From assembly GCF_026914265.1 (NCBI RefSeq), contig NC_069125.1, positions 1,611,556 through 1,675,555 on the forward strand: DNA of 64,000 bases, read 5' to 3'. Under the pieces are notes generated by a model, which did no database searches, was not told the origin of the DNA, and saw only the letters and a program-made list of their open reading frames with translations. Shown here piece by piece: positions 12,997-23,914 of the stretch. Source of the DNA: Mya arenaria (taxonomy: Eukaryota; Mollusca; Bivalvia; Myida; Myidae). The first letter of the stretch is position 1; each line of letters opens with the position of its first letter. A program made the translations under genes and the position numbers.

Positions 12997-13562
12997 GGTG
13001 ATGTCTATCACAAAGAATCCAGAAACACGATCATAACTGCTCCAACATACACATCACTATGACAGAAATCACATACAGACAACGGCGCTAATAGCTACCA
13101 CACGTGGGGGAAATACTAACAGCGGAACCGCACGGCTAATCGGCGCGGCTCATCAGCTAGGTAAAAGCTGGAAATCTTTCCAGGTAATATGTTTCCGCTA
13201 TTTACTTTGAAATGGGATTGTGTTTGGTAAGCAGTGGTTTTAATTTTCGATAGATTTTAAATGGATAGTTTTGCGCGTCGAGTTCTAGCCTACCGCACTA
13301 GGTGAAGTAATTTAAAGATAACCCTGTTTAAATGCACAAGATTCGAGACCTTACAGACATATCGAAAATGTAAACATATCATGTTATTGATAACTGTTCG
13401 TATGTTCTATTCTGTTGGCACTAAGTGAATTATATAATCGTCACCACTCTTTAAGGGATAAGTTTTAGATAAAGGTACCCGCTTTGTTTGGGTTTGAGAT
13501 CAGACAAAAAAACTGTTTGCGATTTTATTCAATTAATCTCTATGTTATAGTAACTTCAAATG
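12997..13562 (-). promoter_or_regulatory. Probable promoter and 5'UTR of the 12.5-13.0 kb gene
   Basis: This interval separates the tetraspanin poly(A) signal (13563-13568) from the start codon at 12996. The part nearest the gene (about 13070-13170) is CpG-rich for this window, including CGGCGCGGC and an E-box-like CACGTG, unlike the AT-rich flank. No TATA box is obvious. Promoter role is inferred from position and composition. Confidence 0.35.
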
Positions 13563-13568
13563 TTTATT
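13563..13568 (-). other. Poly(A) signal AATAAA for the tetraspanin gene
   Basis: TTTATT on the plus strand reads AATAAA on the minus strand, about 130 bp past the tetraspanin stop codon at 13700. It is the nearest canonical hexamer in the expected place. Confidence 0.5.
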
Positions 13569-13699
13569 AAACTCGTGAAACATGCCGAAATAAGAACCAC
13601 ATCACTGTATATATATATTGTTGGCATGGTCATATCACTTTCTAGTCTAACATTCAATAAATCAGTTCTATTAGCGTGTATTGCTATTGTTATGTTTGA

Positions 13700-16600
13700 T
13701 TAATAGTCATCATCATCATCTTCTTTTCGTCGGCAAACATAGACGGCCAGCACAATCCCAAGAAGCTGAAAAAGAAACAAAAAAGGGTTTTTCTTTATTA
13801 ATTTAAATAAAGTTCATTTTCGAGGTCTTGCAGTAATTCAAAGTTATGCATCTACTGTGAGTTTTGAATATAGTTCTTGTTCTTGTTTTTTGTTTTGTAG
13901 TAATATAGTTTTTGGCTTATTTTTACACAAGGTGAATCATAATATATGACCAGTCGTAACTGCTCGGCCATTTTCGGAAAGCTTCGGGATAAACCTCGTA
14001 AAAAGGCTTAAATATATACGAGGCCAACGTCGATTACCTCAGTTATCATTATGCTAAGTAGATACATTAGATAACGCAAACAATGTACTCAAAATAATGA
14101 TTTTGATTTGTGTCTGAATTTCCCTTTAGATAGTGCACCAGTCAATTGTAACCACGTACCCCTCAGGTCCGTGGGTATACCGGGGATTGCCGGGGAAATG
14201 GGTCTTTTTTTACCGTCCAGGTGGCCACGCAGTGCCGAGTGAATGCGGCGGTTTTGTTTTCGCGCCGAAAATAGCGGGGAATGGGTCTTACATAGGATGT
14301 CTCCGGGGTGCGGAGGCATTTTGGCGGGGATTTTACCAGCAGTTTGTCCCCACAGGACGGGGATTTGACCTGGGATTTGCTGGACCGTAAGTCTAAGTCC
14401 ACGCTATTCCCATTACAATTGACTGGTACATTAATTTGAAATAAGATTCAAATTAAATGAAAAAAAAGACAACAGTTTAAAACTCTTCGCCATGTGTTCA
14501 ATTAAATATGTTCCTCGACGGTTGAAGACACGTAAAACAGGCTTTCAATGTGAGTGCCGCCATGATTGACTTTTTAATGACCTTGGGCGGTATTCATAAT
14601 TAAGTCAATTTCTTAAAATTTTCAAAGCCAAATGAAAAGAAACGTACAAGTGTTTTAAACATTTAGGGATGTTTTTTCCAACAAGGTCAATAGAAATAAT
14701 GTATTTTGGATTTTTGTTTTATTTTATATGACTAAAGAGATAATGAAATTAGGAACGTGACTTAAGTTAGGAGATGATGTAAGAAGGTTTATGAATACCG
14801 CCCCAGGAATTTTAGGCTTTTTGCAAGTCATTTAACCCGCAGCCTTGTTTTTGAATATATTTTCATTTCATAGTTTCATTTAAAATGGTGAAGAAAAATA
14901 AAAGTTATCATTGTTTAAAGTATTCATTCGAAGCAAAATGCTGCCTTCCGACGTAGCATTTATGACGTAATTTATCGCGTGTTATACACACACTCCATTA
15001 TGACAATATTTATTTGGTTCAACAAAAAGATGTCTTGGTCAATCATGAATGGTTGATTTCGAAATATAATAATTATCAAAAGGTCGTTTAGATTTGTTTA
15101 TGCATGTTATTTTGTCTCCAATAGTATTAAAAGTCGACAATAAGAAAACATATTTAATAATTTTATTATTTTGTTTGAAGTAATGAAGCTTTAAGCTGCA
15201 CTTTCACAGATAGACCGTTTTGACATCTTTTTTAATTCGTTGTCTTTGAATAACTTTGCGTATATGTCTGAAACCTCGTGATATAAGACTGCTGGTAAAA
15301 GATCAGTCGCATGTTTTAATATTTTCATTTGAAAACTGGTGTTATATGGCTTAAAGCGTTTCTAATGCTTTAAGAAAAATGAAAATTTCAGCAGTTTTTC
15401 CAACAAATGAGATCTGGCCCCAATATCACGAAAATACTTAAGTCAAATCTCAAACTCAATCACAACTCATTTTACCATGTAACATCAACATTTAGTGAAA
15501 ATAATGTAATTTTTTACATATTTTTAAACCACATGCTTTCATTGAATATGTTGATTAAAACCTTTTGTCAATATTCCAAAGGAAAAAATATTCTGCAGCC
15601 AAAAATGTACTTGTAATGAGTACAATTCATTGCCTTTATTTGCTCTAGAATAAGTTTTCTTTGAAATATAGTCAAAATCTTTCAAAAACACATACTATGA
15701 GACAATCAGCTTTCAAAATGTATAAAAACATGCAAGATTTTGAATAATATTTTGTATTTACATGGTAAAATGAGTTAAGATTGAGGTTGATTTGACTTAA
15801 GGCCTAAAAAAAAAATGTTTGGCTAGGGTTACATCCCTTTCAAAAATATGTAGGGTAGGTAGGCTTTTTTATTATTTTTTTTGTTTATTAGGCTTTATAT
15901 AAGAATGTCATTTTCATCATTGGAGAATGGTGTTAAAGTTATCTTCTATATAAGCAATTAAGGTTTTAAACTACATATTGAAAAGCCAAAAAAAAAGAAA
16001 TTTTTTTTTTTTTTTTTTTTTAGTTTTTCATTTTTTTTTTCAAACTGACTATAAAAACGTGAGGGTCGGCGCCTATTCCGTAGGTAGGGTCGGGTAACCC
16101 GAACCAAATGTATTTTTTTTTAGGCCTAAGTATTTTCGTGATATTGGGGCCTGTTCTATTGTGTGTTACCCTTTATGACTGATTGGAAAAATCAGCCGAT
16201 TCTGAGACAAAAAAAAAATGTTTAAAATCTATTAATCTGTGAGAGTGCAGCTTTAAACTTCGTGTTGAAATACAGATACAACTTAACAATAGACTGTCTC
16301 TCCTACCTCCAGCATAGCTATGCCCACTCCAACGCCGATCAGAAGGACCAAGTGACTTTTAATTTCCTGCTCGAATTTGTCATAACATCCCTGAAGAAAA
16401 TGAAACAAAACGTCCACTGAATGTCATATAAGAGTAAAACATTATTTGTTAAAACATTAATAAGGGATATTGTATGAATATCATCCAGATTACATAGAGT
16501 AATACATTGAAAACTACAGGGACAAGCCCAGAATTCAAACTTAAGAGGCCCAAGACAATGGCACTAGATACACCGGACGCGAAATAAATACCATCGAAAC

Positions 16601-19600
16601 TCGTTGGCTCAATAACAAAGGGACCGGTGAAACTTCTTCGAGCCTCGCAAATATCGAGCCAAGCGGGAATGATTCTATAAAGTTAAAAAAAATCGGTCCT
16701 CAACACCAAGTTCGAGCCAACGAGGAAATCGAGCCAAGCAGTATTGAGCCAACGGGGATTGATTGTACGTACAAATAACACAGACAGACAAACTGCACGT
16801 GCAGCAACATAGCTTGAGATTAGTGTATAAGCAAAAAGTAAATAATGCATTATAGGCCGTATAGTTAGTATGCTCTTAACGACACTCAAAAACGACAGAT
16901 TTCAATGGTATCACATCATGTATGGACAATGTTTTGTAAAGTATACATGTATAGTATCACTAGATAACATTATCAATGAAAATTTAAATATTTGTCAGTA
17001 ATCCGTTATTTGAAGGTGTGACAATTTAAAATTTAGTGCATGAACACAACCGAAACAAAAACATGAACGTCGGCCAACTGTCATAAAATTGGGACAAACA
17101 ATCGTAAATATTAAATAACCATACTTTATCGGGTGCATTATTTTTCATAATAATTTGAGATTTACTTAAGTTATTTCGTGAAAACTATTCTGACTTTACT
17201 GCAATAAAAATAAGTGTACCTTTGTTTGTAGATACTTGCTATCTTTGGTGGTTGTAGTATTCGTCTGGACCTTATGGGCATCCTCTTGACATTTTGGATA
17301 GTCCTTAGGCTTCGGGTTTTCCGCGTCGTGGTTTGATAAAACACAGCACGAGTTAGGCACATATTGTGTGGGCTGAAAGATAATATATTATTAAAGAGAA
17401 TGAGTTAAACTGTATGATTTTTTTTGCGTAAATAGCATGGAAAATTGTCATAAGAAATTTCTGTAATATCAGTTTATCATAAGAACGCTGCTTAGCTATT
17501 TATTTTGTTTAGCACATGCTTTTATATATTTTTTTTCTTTATTAGATAACACTGCGAAAAAAACATTGGTTGTAATATTATCCAAAGACTAAAACCTTCT
17601 GATCTCTCTATGGTCGCATTTCATCATTTTCCTACTTACATCTGTAAAGTTCGCCCCCACATAGTCCTTGGCGTTGTTGCTGCCACAACATCCCAGCTAA
17701 AATGAAAAATCTTATCTTAGTGTAGGCTCGTAAGTTACGGGGTTAGTAGGTAACGTATATATCACGTTGACAACATGTTTACATGTTTGAATGTTTCATT
17801 TATTCTTTGGAATCGGAAAATAGACGTCATGTAGGAACAATATAAATTTGGTGACCCAATATGGAAAAATATGGGGTAACCACGTGACCAGTTCTGGACC
17901 AACGGCGTTGCGTCATTCATGTTTGAGGCGTGATAAAGTTCAATATCAAAATTTAATCTGTTCATATTCCCTAGTCGATGTCTAAAAAGAATTTTGTATA
18001 AAAGGAATTGGCAGACAATGTTTCAATCGTATAATTCTTCAAATGCCTGTAATTGACAAAAGTTCGTGGATTTTGTGAGAGCTGAACCTTCGAAATGTCT
18101 CGTGTGACTAATATTCCGGAGCTTTGCTAATAAATTCAGAATTATCAAGTCAAAACAGTGCTTTCGTACGACAAGTTCGTTAAAACGACGAAGTCAAATA
18201 TCCTTAACATTGGTTATCTTTAAAGAGACTAGACACCAGATGATACAATTGCAATAAGAAATTATAAGATTTTCCAAAACCTACATAAAATTGACGTCTT
18301 TGTTTACAACGCAATATTTACACCTCAACTTCCATTCCTTAAATGAACTGCCTTTCGGCAATTGCATTTATCAATCGATGAACGCAACATCTTCGGATAT
18401 ATTCAGATCGCATTTCATCGAATAGCATTATACATGGATTTTTTTTATCTTGTTTATGTCTGTATTGTTTGTGCAGATGTCGTAAAATATAAATAAACAT
18501 TTTAGAAAGTGTTAAATTATGATATATCAAATGAACCGTTGCTATAAGTGTTTCAATTTTACGTTTAAAAGTGATTTCAAGTGGTTGATCTTTTCCCGCG
18601 TTATTGTGACGTCATTTGATAAAACGTTTCCGATTACAGTCGGGTCGTTCCATTTACAAAATGGGTAAGAAAGGGTAACTGAAAGGTTTTCTTAAATGAA
18701 ATGAAGTAAAAAAAAATAACAATTCTTGAATAAAATAATACAATATTGGTGTAAATATAAGTAATGAATTCCCGCAATTCATTCCTTAATTGAATCTTGC
18801 TTACTGATGTATCACATCGCTTACGACACATGCATCTTTCGCAGTTTTGCGCATTTTTCCAATTCAAAATTTACTGGGGTCTACCACGTAAATCCCAGGA
18901 AGTTTAAAAATAGCGTCAGTATATTTATCTGTACTCATAAACATATATGATTAACTAAGAAACTATAATGCGCTATTTTCAAAAGGGGAAACACAGCTGA
19001 GACAGCAACATGTTTGTTGTGTTTATTTTTTTTATCATGTAAAATAAAGTATTATCGGCCTCCTCCTAGCTAGCATTGATAATTCTAGGTTTGTTTTGAG
19101 AAAATACTATATTTGCCGATTTTGGGACCATCTGGTGTCTAGCCCCTTTAAGTGATTGAACATCTTACCCAAACTTGGATGTAGTTCCAGGCTTTGGCGT
19201 CAAGGTTATTCCCTTCCACGTAGTTTGGTCCAAGAGACTTTTTCAGAATGTTTGGCAACTCTTTGTCAATCTAGAGGGGTTGTTTGTTGGGGGGGGGGGG
19301 GATAGAAATATAGTAATTACCATGTTATTTATTTCACATACGTTACTAATTAAATGTCGATATCTTCACTTTAGAATCAAATTTATGTTTTCATTACAAT
19401 CTACCATATTGTGTTTTTTAATTATCTTAAATACTAAAATTCCATGTACTGGGTCGCCGATCGCTATGCATATATGAACAACGAAGTATTATTTATTTCC
19501 AATGATCAAGGCCCATTTTGATTTAACTCATTTAATGTCATTATGTTGAATGTTTGAACTGAACTAAATTATGTTCTGTTCTGTTCTGTTCTATTCTTGT

Positions 19601-22600
19601 GATAGTCGCCTTGTGATAAGGCATTAGCTTGTTATCCTGTAAAAATATAACGAATTAATGGCGTTGAAAATCGGATTACACACGTTGGAAATAAAAATAC
19701 ATAAAATATCAGATTGGAAATAAAAATACACAAAATATCAGGCACCATTACCACAAAAATACCGAGTCAAATCTCAATCCCCGTCTCATAAAGAATTAAC
19801 ACGGGTAGATATGCAAATAATAACAACCCTAGAAATGAACATTATTGTACCTTTTGTAATTGCAATGATCTAGAAAATGAATTTCATTTTATATTAATAT
19901 GTTTTGTTATTATGACGGGTAACGGGGGAAAGTACCGTGGTTGCCGACGAAGGTTATAATGATACAAGAAGAAATTACCTTAAATAGTTTTTGTGTCATA
20001 CCAAGCATGCTGTACAAATTTATACAAGTGTTCAAGTCAGATAACAAAAACACTGTGTTCAAATTGTCCAAATATATATATAAAAGAATCTCTTAAACAC
20101 TGAACGTCCATGACATACAGTTGATTTGTGTATATCAGCTCATCCTTATATTTTATAATTTGCATATAATTGTTTTCACGTATGACACATTATTCACATC
20201 AACATATAGACATTGCACGTATAGAATCTGTATTATGTAACATGTTGAATTCACGTTCTATAAATGTATCGACGTGTTCTTTGACAATGGACCTTGTGGG
20301 TATATGTCAAATAAAATTATGTTCTGTTCTGTTCTGCTCATTTTACAACATATAAGAATAGTATGATTCAAAATTTTGTATATTTTTACAATTTAAAAAA
20401 AATCATAAAATGATCTATTAAAACCTTTTGTCCTTATTTCGAAGAATGGCAAGAAATACTTGAGTAATTGTTAAAAAAAACGTCCAGTTGTACTCAATTT
20501 CATTTTAAAGCTGCATTCTCACAGAGTGGACGTTTTGCCAACTTTTTTTATTTTTTTGTCTTGGAACTGGCCAATTTTTGCGAAAATGAATGAAAACCAG
20601 TCATATCAGACTGCTTACAAAAAATAAATTGCAGATTTTTATATTTAAGTTCAAAAATTGATGTGATATGCATTTTCTTTAACTGTTACTAACGGTTTAA
20701 GCCATGACACATTGATTTTTGAACGGAAATATGAAAATTTGCGATCTGATCTTGAAGTCCTGAGGTTGTCAAAACGTTCAATCTGTGAGGGCGCAGCTTT
20801 TAGCTGTAGAAAATTATTGCTTTGAAATCTTGACCAATGTTTTAAATCAACATTTTCTATGAGAGAAAGCGCTTTTAAAATGTGTTAAAACTTACTTGAT
20901 GTTTAATAATTTTGATGTTACGTGGTAAAATGAGTTGCGTCTGAGATTGAGATTTGAATATTAAGTACTTTTGTGACATTGGGGCCAAGTGTTTTGTAAA
21001 ACGTGTCCGTTTCTCTGAATCAAACTTTCAATTTCCGTGTCACCAAAATCACACTATAGTCACCCGCATATAACAATGTCTGGAAATAGTGTAAAAAAAG
21101 AATTGAAAAATATCTGGTTTGTTGACGTTTTCCTTGACCGCGTGAAATCTGTTTAGCAGGTGTATGTGACGAACGTTCCTTCCATCGTATATAACAGTGC
21201 GTGTTTACCACGTGATAAATTTAGTCACAAATGCTATATATATATATATATGACGAAATTAGGCAACATTTAACATCGAATGATGACTTAAAACAAAGAT
21301 AACTTTTCTTTTACTTCACCACTGTAAATGAATCATAAAGCAGTCTATGCCGCTTAAAAAACCCGCCTTTGTTTATGCACCAGTAAATTGTAACCATGGG
21401 CCCCCAAGGTCCGGGGGTAGCCGGGGAAATGGGCCGTGTTTTTACCTTCCCGGTGGCCTCGCAGTGCCGGGTGAATGCCGTGGTTTTGTATTCGCGCCAA
21501 ATTTAGCGGGGAATGTGCCTTACTTAGGGTCCCTAGGGTTCTGGGGCCCCGCAGAGCTGGGGTTTTACCCGGGCTTGGCTGGACCGAAAGTCAAAGTCCC
21601 CGCTATTCCACGAACCTGGACGGGCCGTGGTTACAATTGACTGGTGTATTATAACCGGGGTTTAATTTGATGATTAGTTTCCTCAAATACTTCGATAAAC
21701 CTCTTTCCAAAATAATGTTTTGACAGTGCTAAACTGAACTCTCAATCAAACTCTAGTAAAAGACCGAATGCGGGGCTATGTATGCGGCGTGGACTGCGCC
21801 ATGTTTTATCCAATATTATGAACAAATAGTAAAGTTAATTATCTTTATTTATAGTCTTCATTTGAAGCAAAATATTGCCTTCCTACGAAACATTTATGGC
21901 GTAATTAATCACGTGGTATACAGACACTGTATAAGAAAGGGAATACTAAACTTGCTTCATTATGACAAACTCATGGGTAGAGTTGCCTACCTTCCCTTTG
22001 AAGACCGCGGCAGTAATTCCGCCCCCAAACTCGCCGATAAACACCACGATCAGGAAAAATATGTACTGAAATGTAAGGAGACGAAAGTAAGAGGCCGAAA
22101 GACAGTGAACGGAAGACAAAATATCCTAGAAACACCACAAGCAGACACGCATTAAAAAGCTTTATACATGATCGGATTATCGCCTTGGAGCGTTTAGTAA
22201 CATACTCCTTCTTTTAAAGAATGCATGCCTATGGCAGAACATGTAATAGCGTAAAAATGTTCTCATATCCCTATATATGAAGTCTAGATGTTACATATAT
22301 TGCCCTTCGGAACTCCTCGAAAACAACCACGGATATATATTGAAGGTTTACAATGTCAGAAGTCTTTATTATTATTAGTAGTAGTAGTAGTAGAAGTGGT
22401 AATGGTGGTGGTGGTGGTGCTGGAGGCGGTGCTGGTGCAGGTGTTGGTAGTGGTTGTTGTTTGGTAGTGGTGGAGGTGGTGGAGGTGGTGGTAGTTGTTG
22501 TTGTGGTGGTGGTGGTGGTGGTAGTGGTTGTGGTGGTGGTGGTGGTAGTAGTGGTAGTGGCGGTTGCGGGTGGCGGTTGCGGTGGCGGTGGTGGTGGTGG

Positions 22601-22658
22601 TGGAGGTGGTGGTGTGGTGGTGGTGGTGGTGGTGGTGGTGGTAGTTGTAGTGGCGGTT

Positions 22659-22699
<41 letters not shown>

Positions 22700-23385
22700 T
22701 GGTGGCGGTTGTGGCGGTGGTGGTGGTGGCGGTTGTGGCGGTGGCGGTGGTGGTGGTGGAGGTGGTGGTGGTGGTGGTAATGGTAGTTGCAGTGGCTGTG
22801 ACGCTGGCAGTAGCAGATTGAATTATTCGTTTTAGTAATAGTAAGATGACATTAATTAAACCTGAATGATTAAGAATGGGCGATATGAACGAAACGAAAG
22901 AGCCCTTCTTAATAGTAAAGGTTTTAATTCAAGTCATATAACTGGCTTAGAATACAACCTCGTTGGCTGATTGTCAACGCAAAATCTGACACATGGAGTG
23001 TGTATCGGATGAGTGACGGTGGGTAGACCTTTAAACACGCCCGAACGTTGACATTCTTAATGATTAAGTCTACTACTATAATTGCCTATCTGTAATTTCA
23101 TTGGCTGCAAAAGTTGTTTTTATGCTACTTGGGATATACTTATAAATATAAACTCACGATTCCACTGAAGAACCTCTGACCCATCTTACACTTCTCTGGC
23201 AGGCAAGCGGCGAAGAAGCCAAATGCGGCAATGAGAAGCACGCCCACCCCGAAGATTACGAGGACTGTGGAGGCGGTGGTGAGGGCCTTGTCATTGGAGT
23301 CAAATTCCACCAGGTGCTGCATGTTCACCACATCTTTGTCCACTTTTACCCACACGCCAACTGTCAGCACAGCGATACCCGACAG
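13700..23385 (-). CDS. Tetraspanin (seven coding exons; TM1 exon not found)
   Basis: Tetraspanins are four-pass membrane scaffolds that organise other proteins at the plasma membrane and in endosomes. Exons, 5' to 3' on the minus strand: 23385-23158, 22065-21991, 19270-19169, 17696-17640, 17372-17220, 16390-16307 and 13765-13700 (stop TAA). All have AG/GT borders and all junctions are phase 0, giving 254 residues. Exon 1 here gives the small loop and TM2 (STVLVIFGVGVLLIAAFG). Exon 2 gives TM3 (YIFFLIVVFIGEFG). Exons 3 to 6 form the large loop, with the diagnostic CCG (LGCCGSNNAKDY), PNSCC and GCYDKFE cysteine motifs. TM4 spans exons 6-7, and the tail is CRRKEDDDDDY. The first exon (N-terminus and most of TM1) should lie upstream of 23385, but no convincing candidate was found. 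Introns hold nested MITEs, a GGT-rich block and tandemly duplicated acceptor sites. Subfamily is not assigned. Confidence 0.9.
14134..14430. repeat. Family F inverted-repeat element, copy 1
   Basis: TGCACCAGTCAATTGTAACC at the left end is matched by TTACAATTGACTGGTACA at the right end. The interior is strikingly GC-rich (CCGGGGAAATGGG, GCCGGGGATT) against the AT-rich flank, and is clearly homologous to the copy at 21376-21648. It lies in the last tetraspanin intron. ORFs here are by-products of base composition. Confidence 0.75.
14584..14808. repeat. MITE with GGGCGGTATTCATAA ends
   Basis: TTGGGCGGTATTCATAATTAAG at the left end faces TTTATGAATACCGCCCCA at the right end. About 225 bp, AT-rich, non-coding, in the last tetraspanin intron. 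Confidence 0.7.
14925..14998. repeat. Family E right-end fragment
   Basis: ATTCGAAGCAAAATGCTGCC followed by GACGTAGCATTTATGACGTA and a TTATACACACACT end matches the right terminus of the family E copies at 9.9, 21.9 and 37.4 kb. No matching left end is visible, so this is a truncated copy. Confidence 0.6.
15416..16152. mobile_element. Family D element nested in a family C copy
   Basis: GGCCCCAATATCACGAAAAT at the left end and its exact inverse at the right end bound the element; the shared terminal match is about 25 bp. An inner inverted pair (CTCATTTTACCATGTAA against TACATGGTAAAATGAG) follows. The right terminal repeat is itself interrupted by the element at 15802-16130. Non-coding. Confidence 0.75.
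15802..16130. mobile_element. Family I element nested in the family D right terminus
   Basis: GGCCTAAAAAAAA at the left faces TTTTTTTTAGGCC at the right, with TAA on both flanks as a possible 3-bp target duplication. Subterminal TTTGGCTAGGGTTAC faces GGGTAACCCGAACCAAA. Internal GTAGGGTAGGTAGG words recall the element at 27955-28736. It contains long A and T runs. Confidence 0.65.
17761..18220. other. Tetraspanin intron sequence, nothing recognised
   Basis: AT-rich intron between the exons at 17640-17696 and 19169-19270. No regulatory feature or ORF is supported. Confidence 0.4.
18221..19150. repeat. Family G inverted-repeat element, copy 2 (930 bp)
   Basis: AAAGAGACTAGACACCAGAT at the left end faces ATCTGGTGTCTAGCCCCTTT at the right. 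It is larger than copy 1 (493 bp), so one has gained or lost interior sequence. The right end lies 18 bp beyond the 5' splice site of the tetraspanin exon 19169-19270. Confidence 0.75.
19565..19595 (+). repeat. (TTCTG)n tail, LINE 3' end remnant
   Basis: AATTATGTTCTGTTCTGTTC resembles the tails at 20316-20336 and 38995-39009, each following LINE-like sequence. Probably the 3' end of a decayed insertion. Confidence 0.4.
19790..20340 (+). pseudogene. Non-LTR retrotransposon 3' fragment (ORF2 C-terminus)
   Basis: A plus-strand frame near 19847-19905 reads YCTFCNCNDLENEFHFILIC, the Cys-rich C-terminal motif (CxxC...EFHF) found at the end of many LINE ORF2 proteins. It is quickly followed by stops. 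The fragment ends in AATAAAATTATG and a (TTCTG)n tail at about 20316-20336, like the fragment at 38.5-39.0 kb. 5'-truncated and dead. Confidence 0.6.
20505..20803. repeat. Family C inverted-repeat element, copy 4
   Basis: TTAAAGCTGCATTCTCACAG faces CTGTGAGGGCGCAGCTTTTA. The interior has AACCAGTCATATCAGACTGC and GCGATCTGATC family words. It lies in the tetraspanin intron between exons 21991-22065 and 19169-19270. Confidence 0.75.
21195..21929. mobile_element. Family E element with nested family F copy
   Basis: CAGTGCGTGTTTACCACGTG at the left end faces CACGTGGTATACAGACACTG at the right. TATAA occurs directly outside both ends, a likely 5-bp target duplication. The right end lies about 60 bp from tetraspanin exon 21991-22065. 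A family F element interrupts the interior. Confidence 0.7.
21376..21648. repeat. Family F inverted-repeat element, copy 2
   Basis: TGCACCAGTAAATTGTAACC faces GGTTACAATTGACTGGTGTA. GC-rich interior, homologous to 14134-14430. Its frames are open by base composition (97 codons on the plus strand) but carry no recognised domain. Confidence 0.75.
22368..22800 (+). repeat. GGT/GGC-rich low-complexity block in a tetraspanin intron
   Basis: More than 400 bp of (GGT)n interspersed with GGC, GTT and GTA on the plus strand, giving meaningless poly-Gly, poly-Val and Trp-rich frames. The gene is transcribed from the minus strand, so the G-rich strand is the template and the pre-mRNA would be ACC-rich. 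Many G-runs could form quadruplexes. Confidence 0.85.
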
Positions 23386-23563
23386 CTAATTGGTGTGACA
23401 CAAATGGAAGGGAACAAGTTAATTACCCAACAGCTAATTGGTGTGACACAAATGGAAGGGAACAAGTTAATTACCCGACAGCTATTTGGTGTGACACAAA
23501 TGGAAGGGAACAAGTTAATTACCCGACAGCTAATTGGTATGACACAAATGGAAGGGAACAAGT
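23378..23563 (-). repeat. 48-bp tandem repeat (4 copies) containing the tetraspanin 3' splice site
   Basis: Copies start at 23378, 23426, 23474 and 23522. Each unit contains, on the minus strand, a pyrimidine-rich stretch, CCAATTAG and then CTGT(C/T)GGG. The first copy's AG at 23387-23386 is the acceptor of the tetraspanin exon starting at 23385, so the acceptor has been copied three times upstream. One copy reads CAAATAG instead of CAATTAG. Confidence 0.85.
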
Positions 23564-23914
23564 TTAGTAGTGGAACAAATTTTATCAAAAACGTAATGCC
23601 TAAGATCTTAAATTAAACACTTTAATAGCATTTTATTGTGTATGATATACGCACGTCATAAAAGTCAATCGAAAAAAACCCATATTATTATAAATCTGGT
23701 TTGGCCACAAGTTATAACAACATAAGGAAATTGCCCATCTTATCAATGATCATCGTTCGATCAATTTTTCAGATTTTCATTCCTGATTATAATGCGATTT
23801 ATCTTAAAGCAAATTGTTTGACGGAACATGATATTCTTCATGTGTTTCAATGTGCAAGTTCAAATTTCAATTCCATTCAACACTTTAGTATAGCACTGAA
23901 TATTTAGTTGGTAC

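Larger units (their letters stand above)
15187..16258. repeat. Family C element, copy 3, split by a nested insertion
   Basis: The left half (TTTAAGCTGCACTTTCACAG to about 15414) and the right half (from about 16153 to AGAGTGCAGCTTTAAA) are one family C copy separated by a 737-bp family D element. It lies in the final tetraspanin intron, less than 50 bp from the end of exon 16307-16390. Confidence 0.75.
19741..20987. mobile_element. Possible diverged family D element carrying a LINE fragment and a family C copy
   Basis: The left end (GGCACCATTACCACAAAAATA, then GAGTCAAATCTCAATCCCCG) and right end (GAGATTGAGATTTGAATATT, then GTGACATTGGGGCC) resemble the family D termini in inverted orientation, but with several mismatches. 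The pairing is plausible rather than firm. Confidence 0.4.

Noticed and set aside
14133..14402. GC-rich frames of the family F elements as a protein family
   Set aside because: Two copies share frames because they share DNA; stops and lengths differ and no domain is visible.
22353..22835. Poly-Gly/poly-Val frames at the GGT block
   Set aside because: Low-complexity translation of a triplet repeat within an intron.
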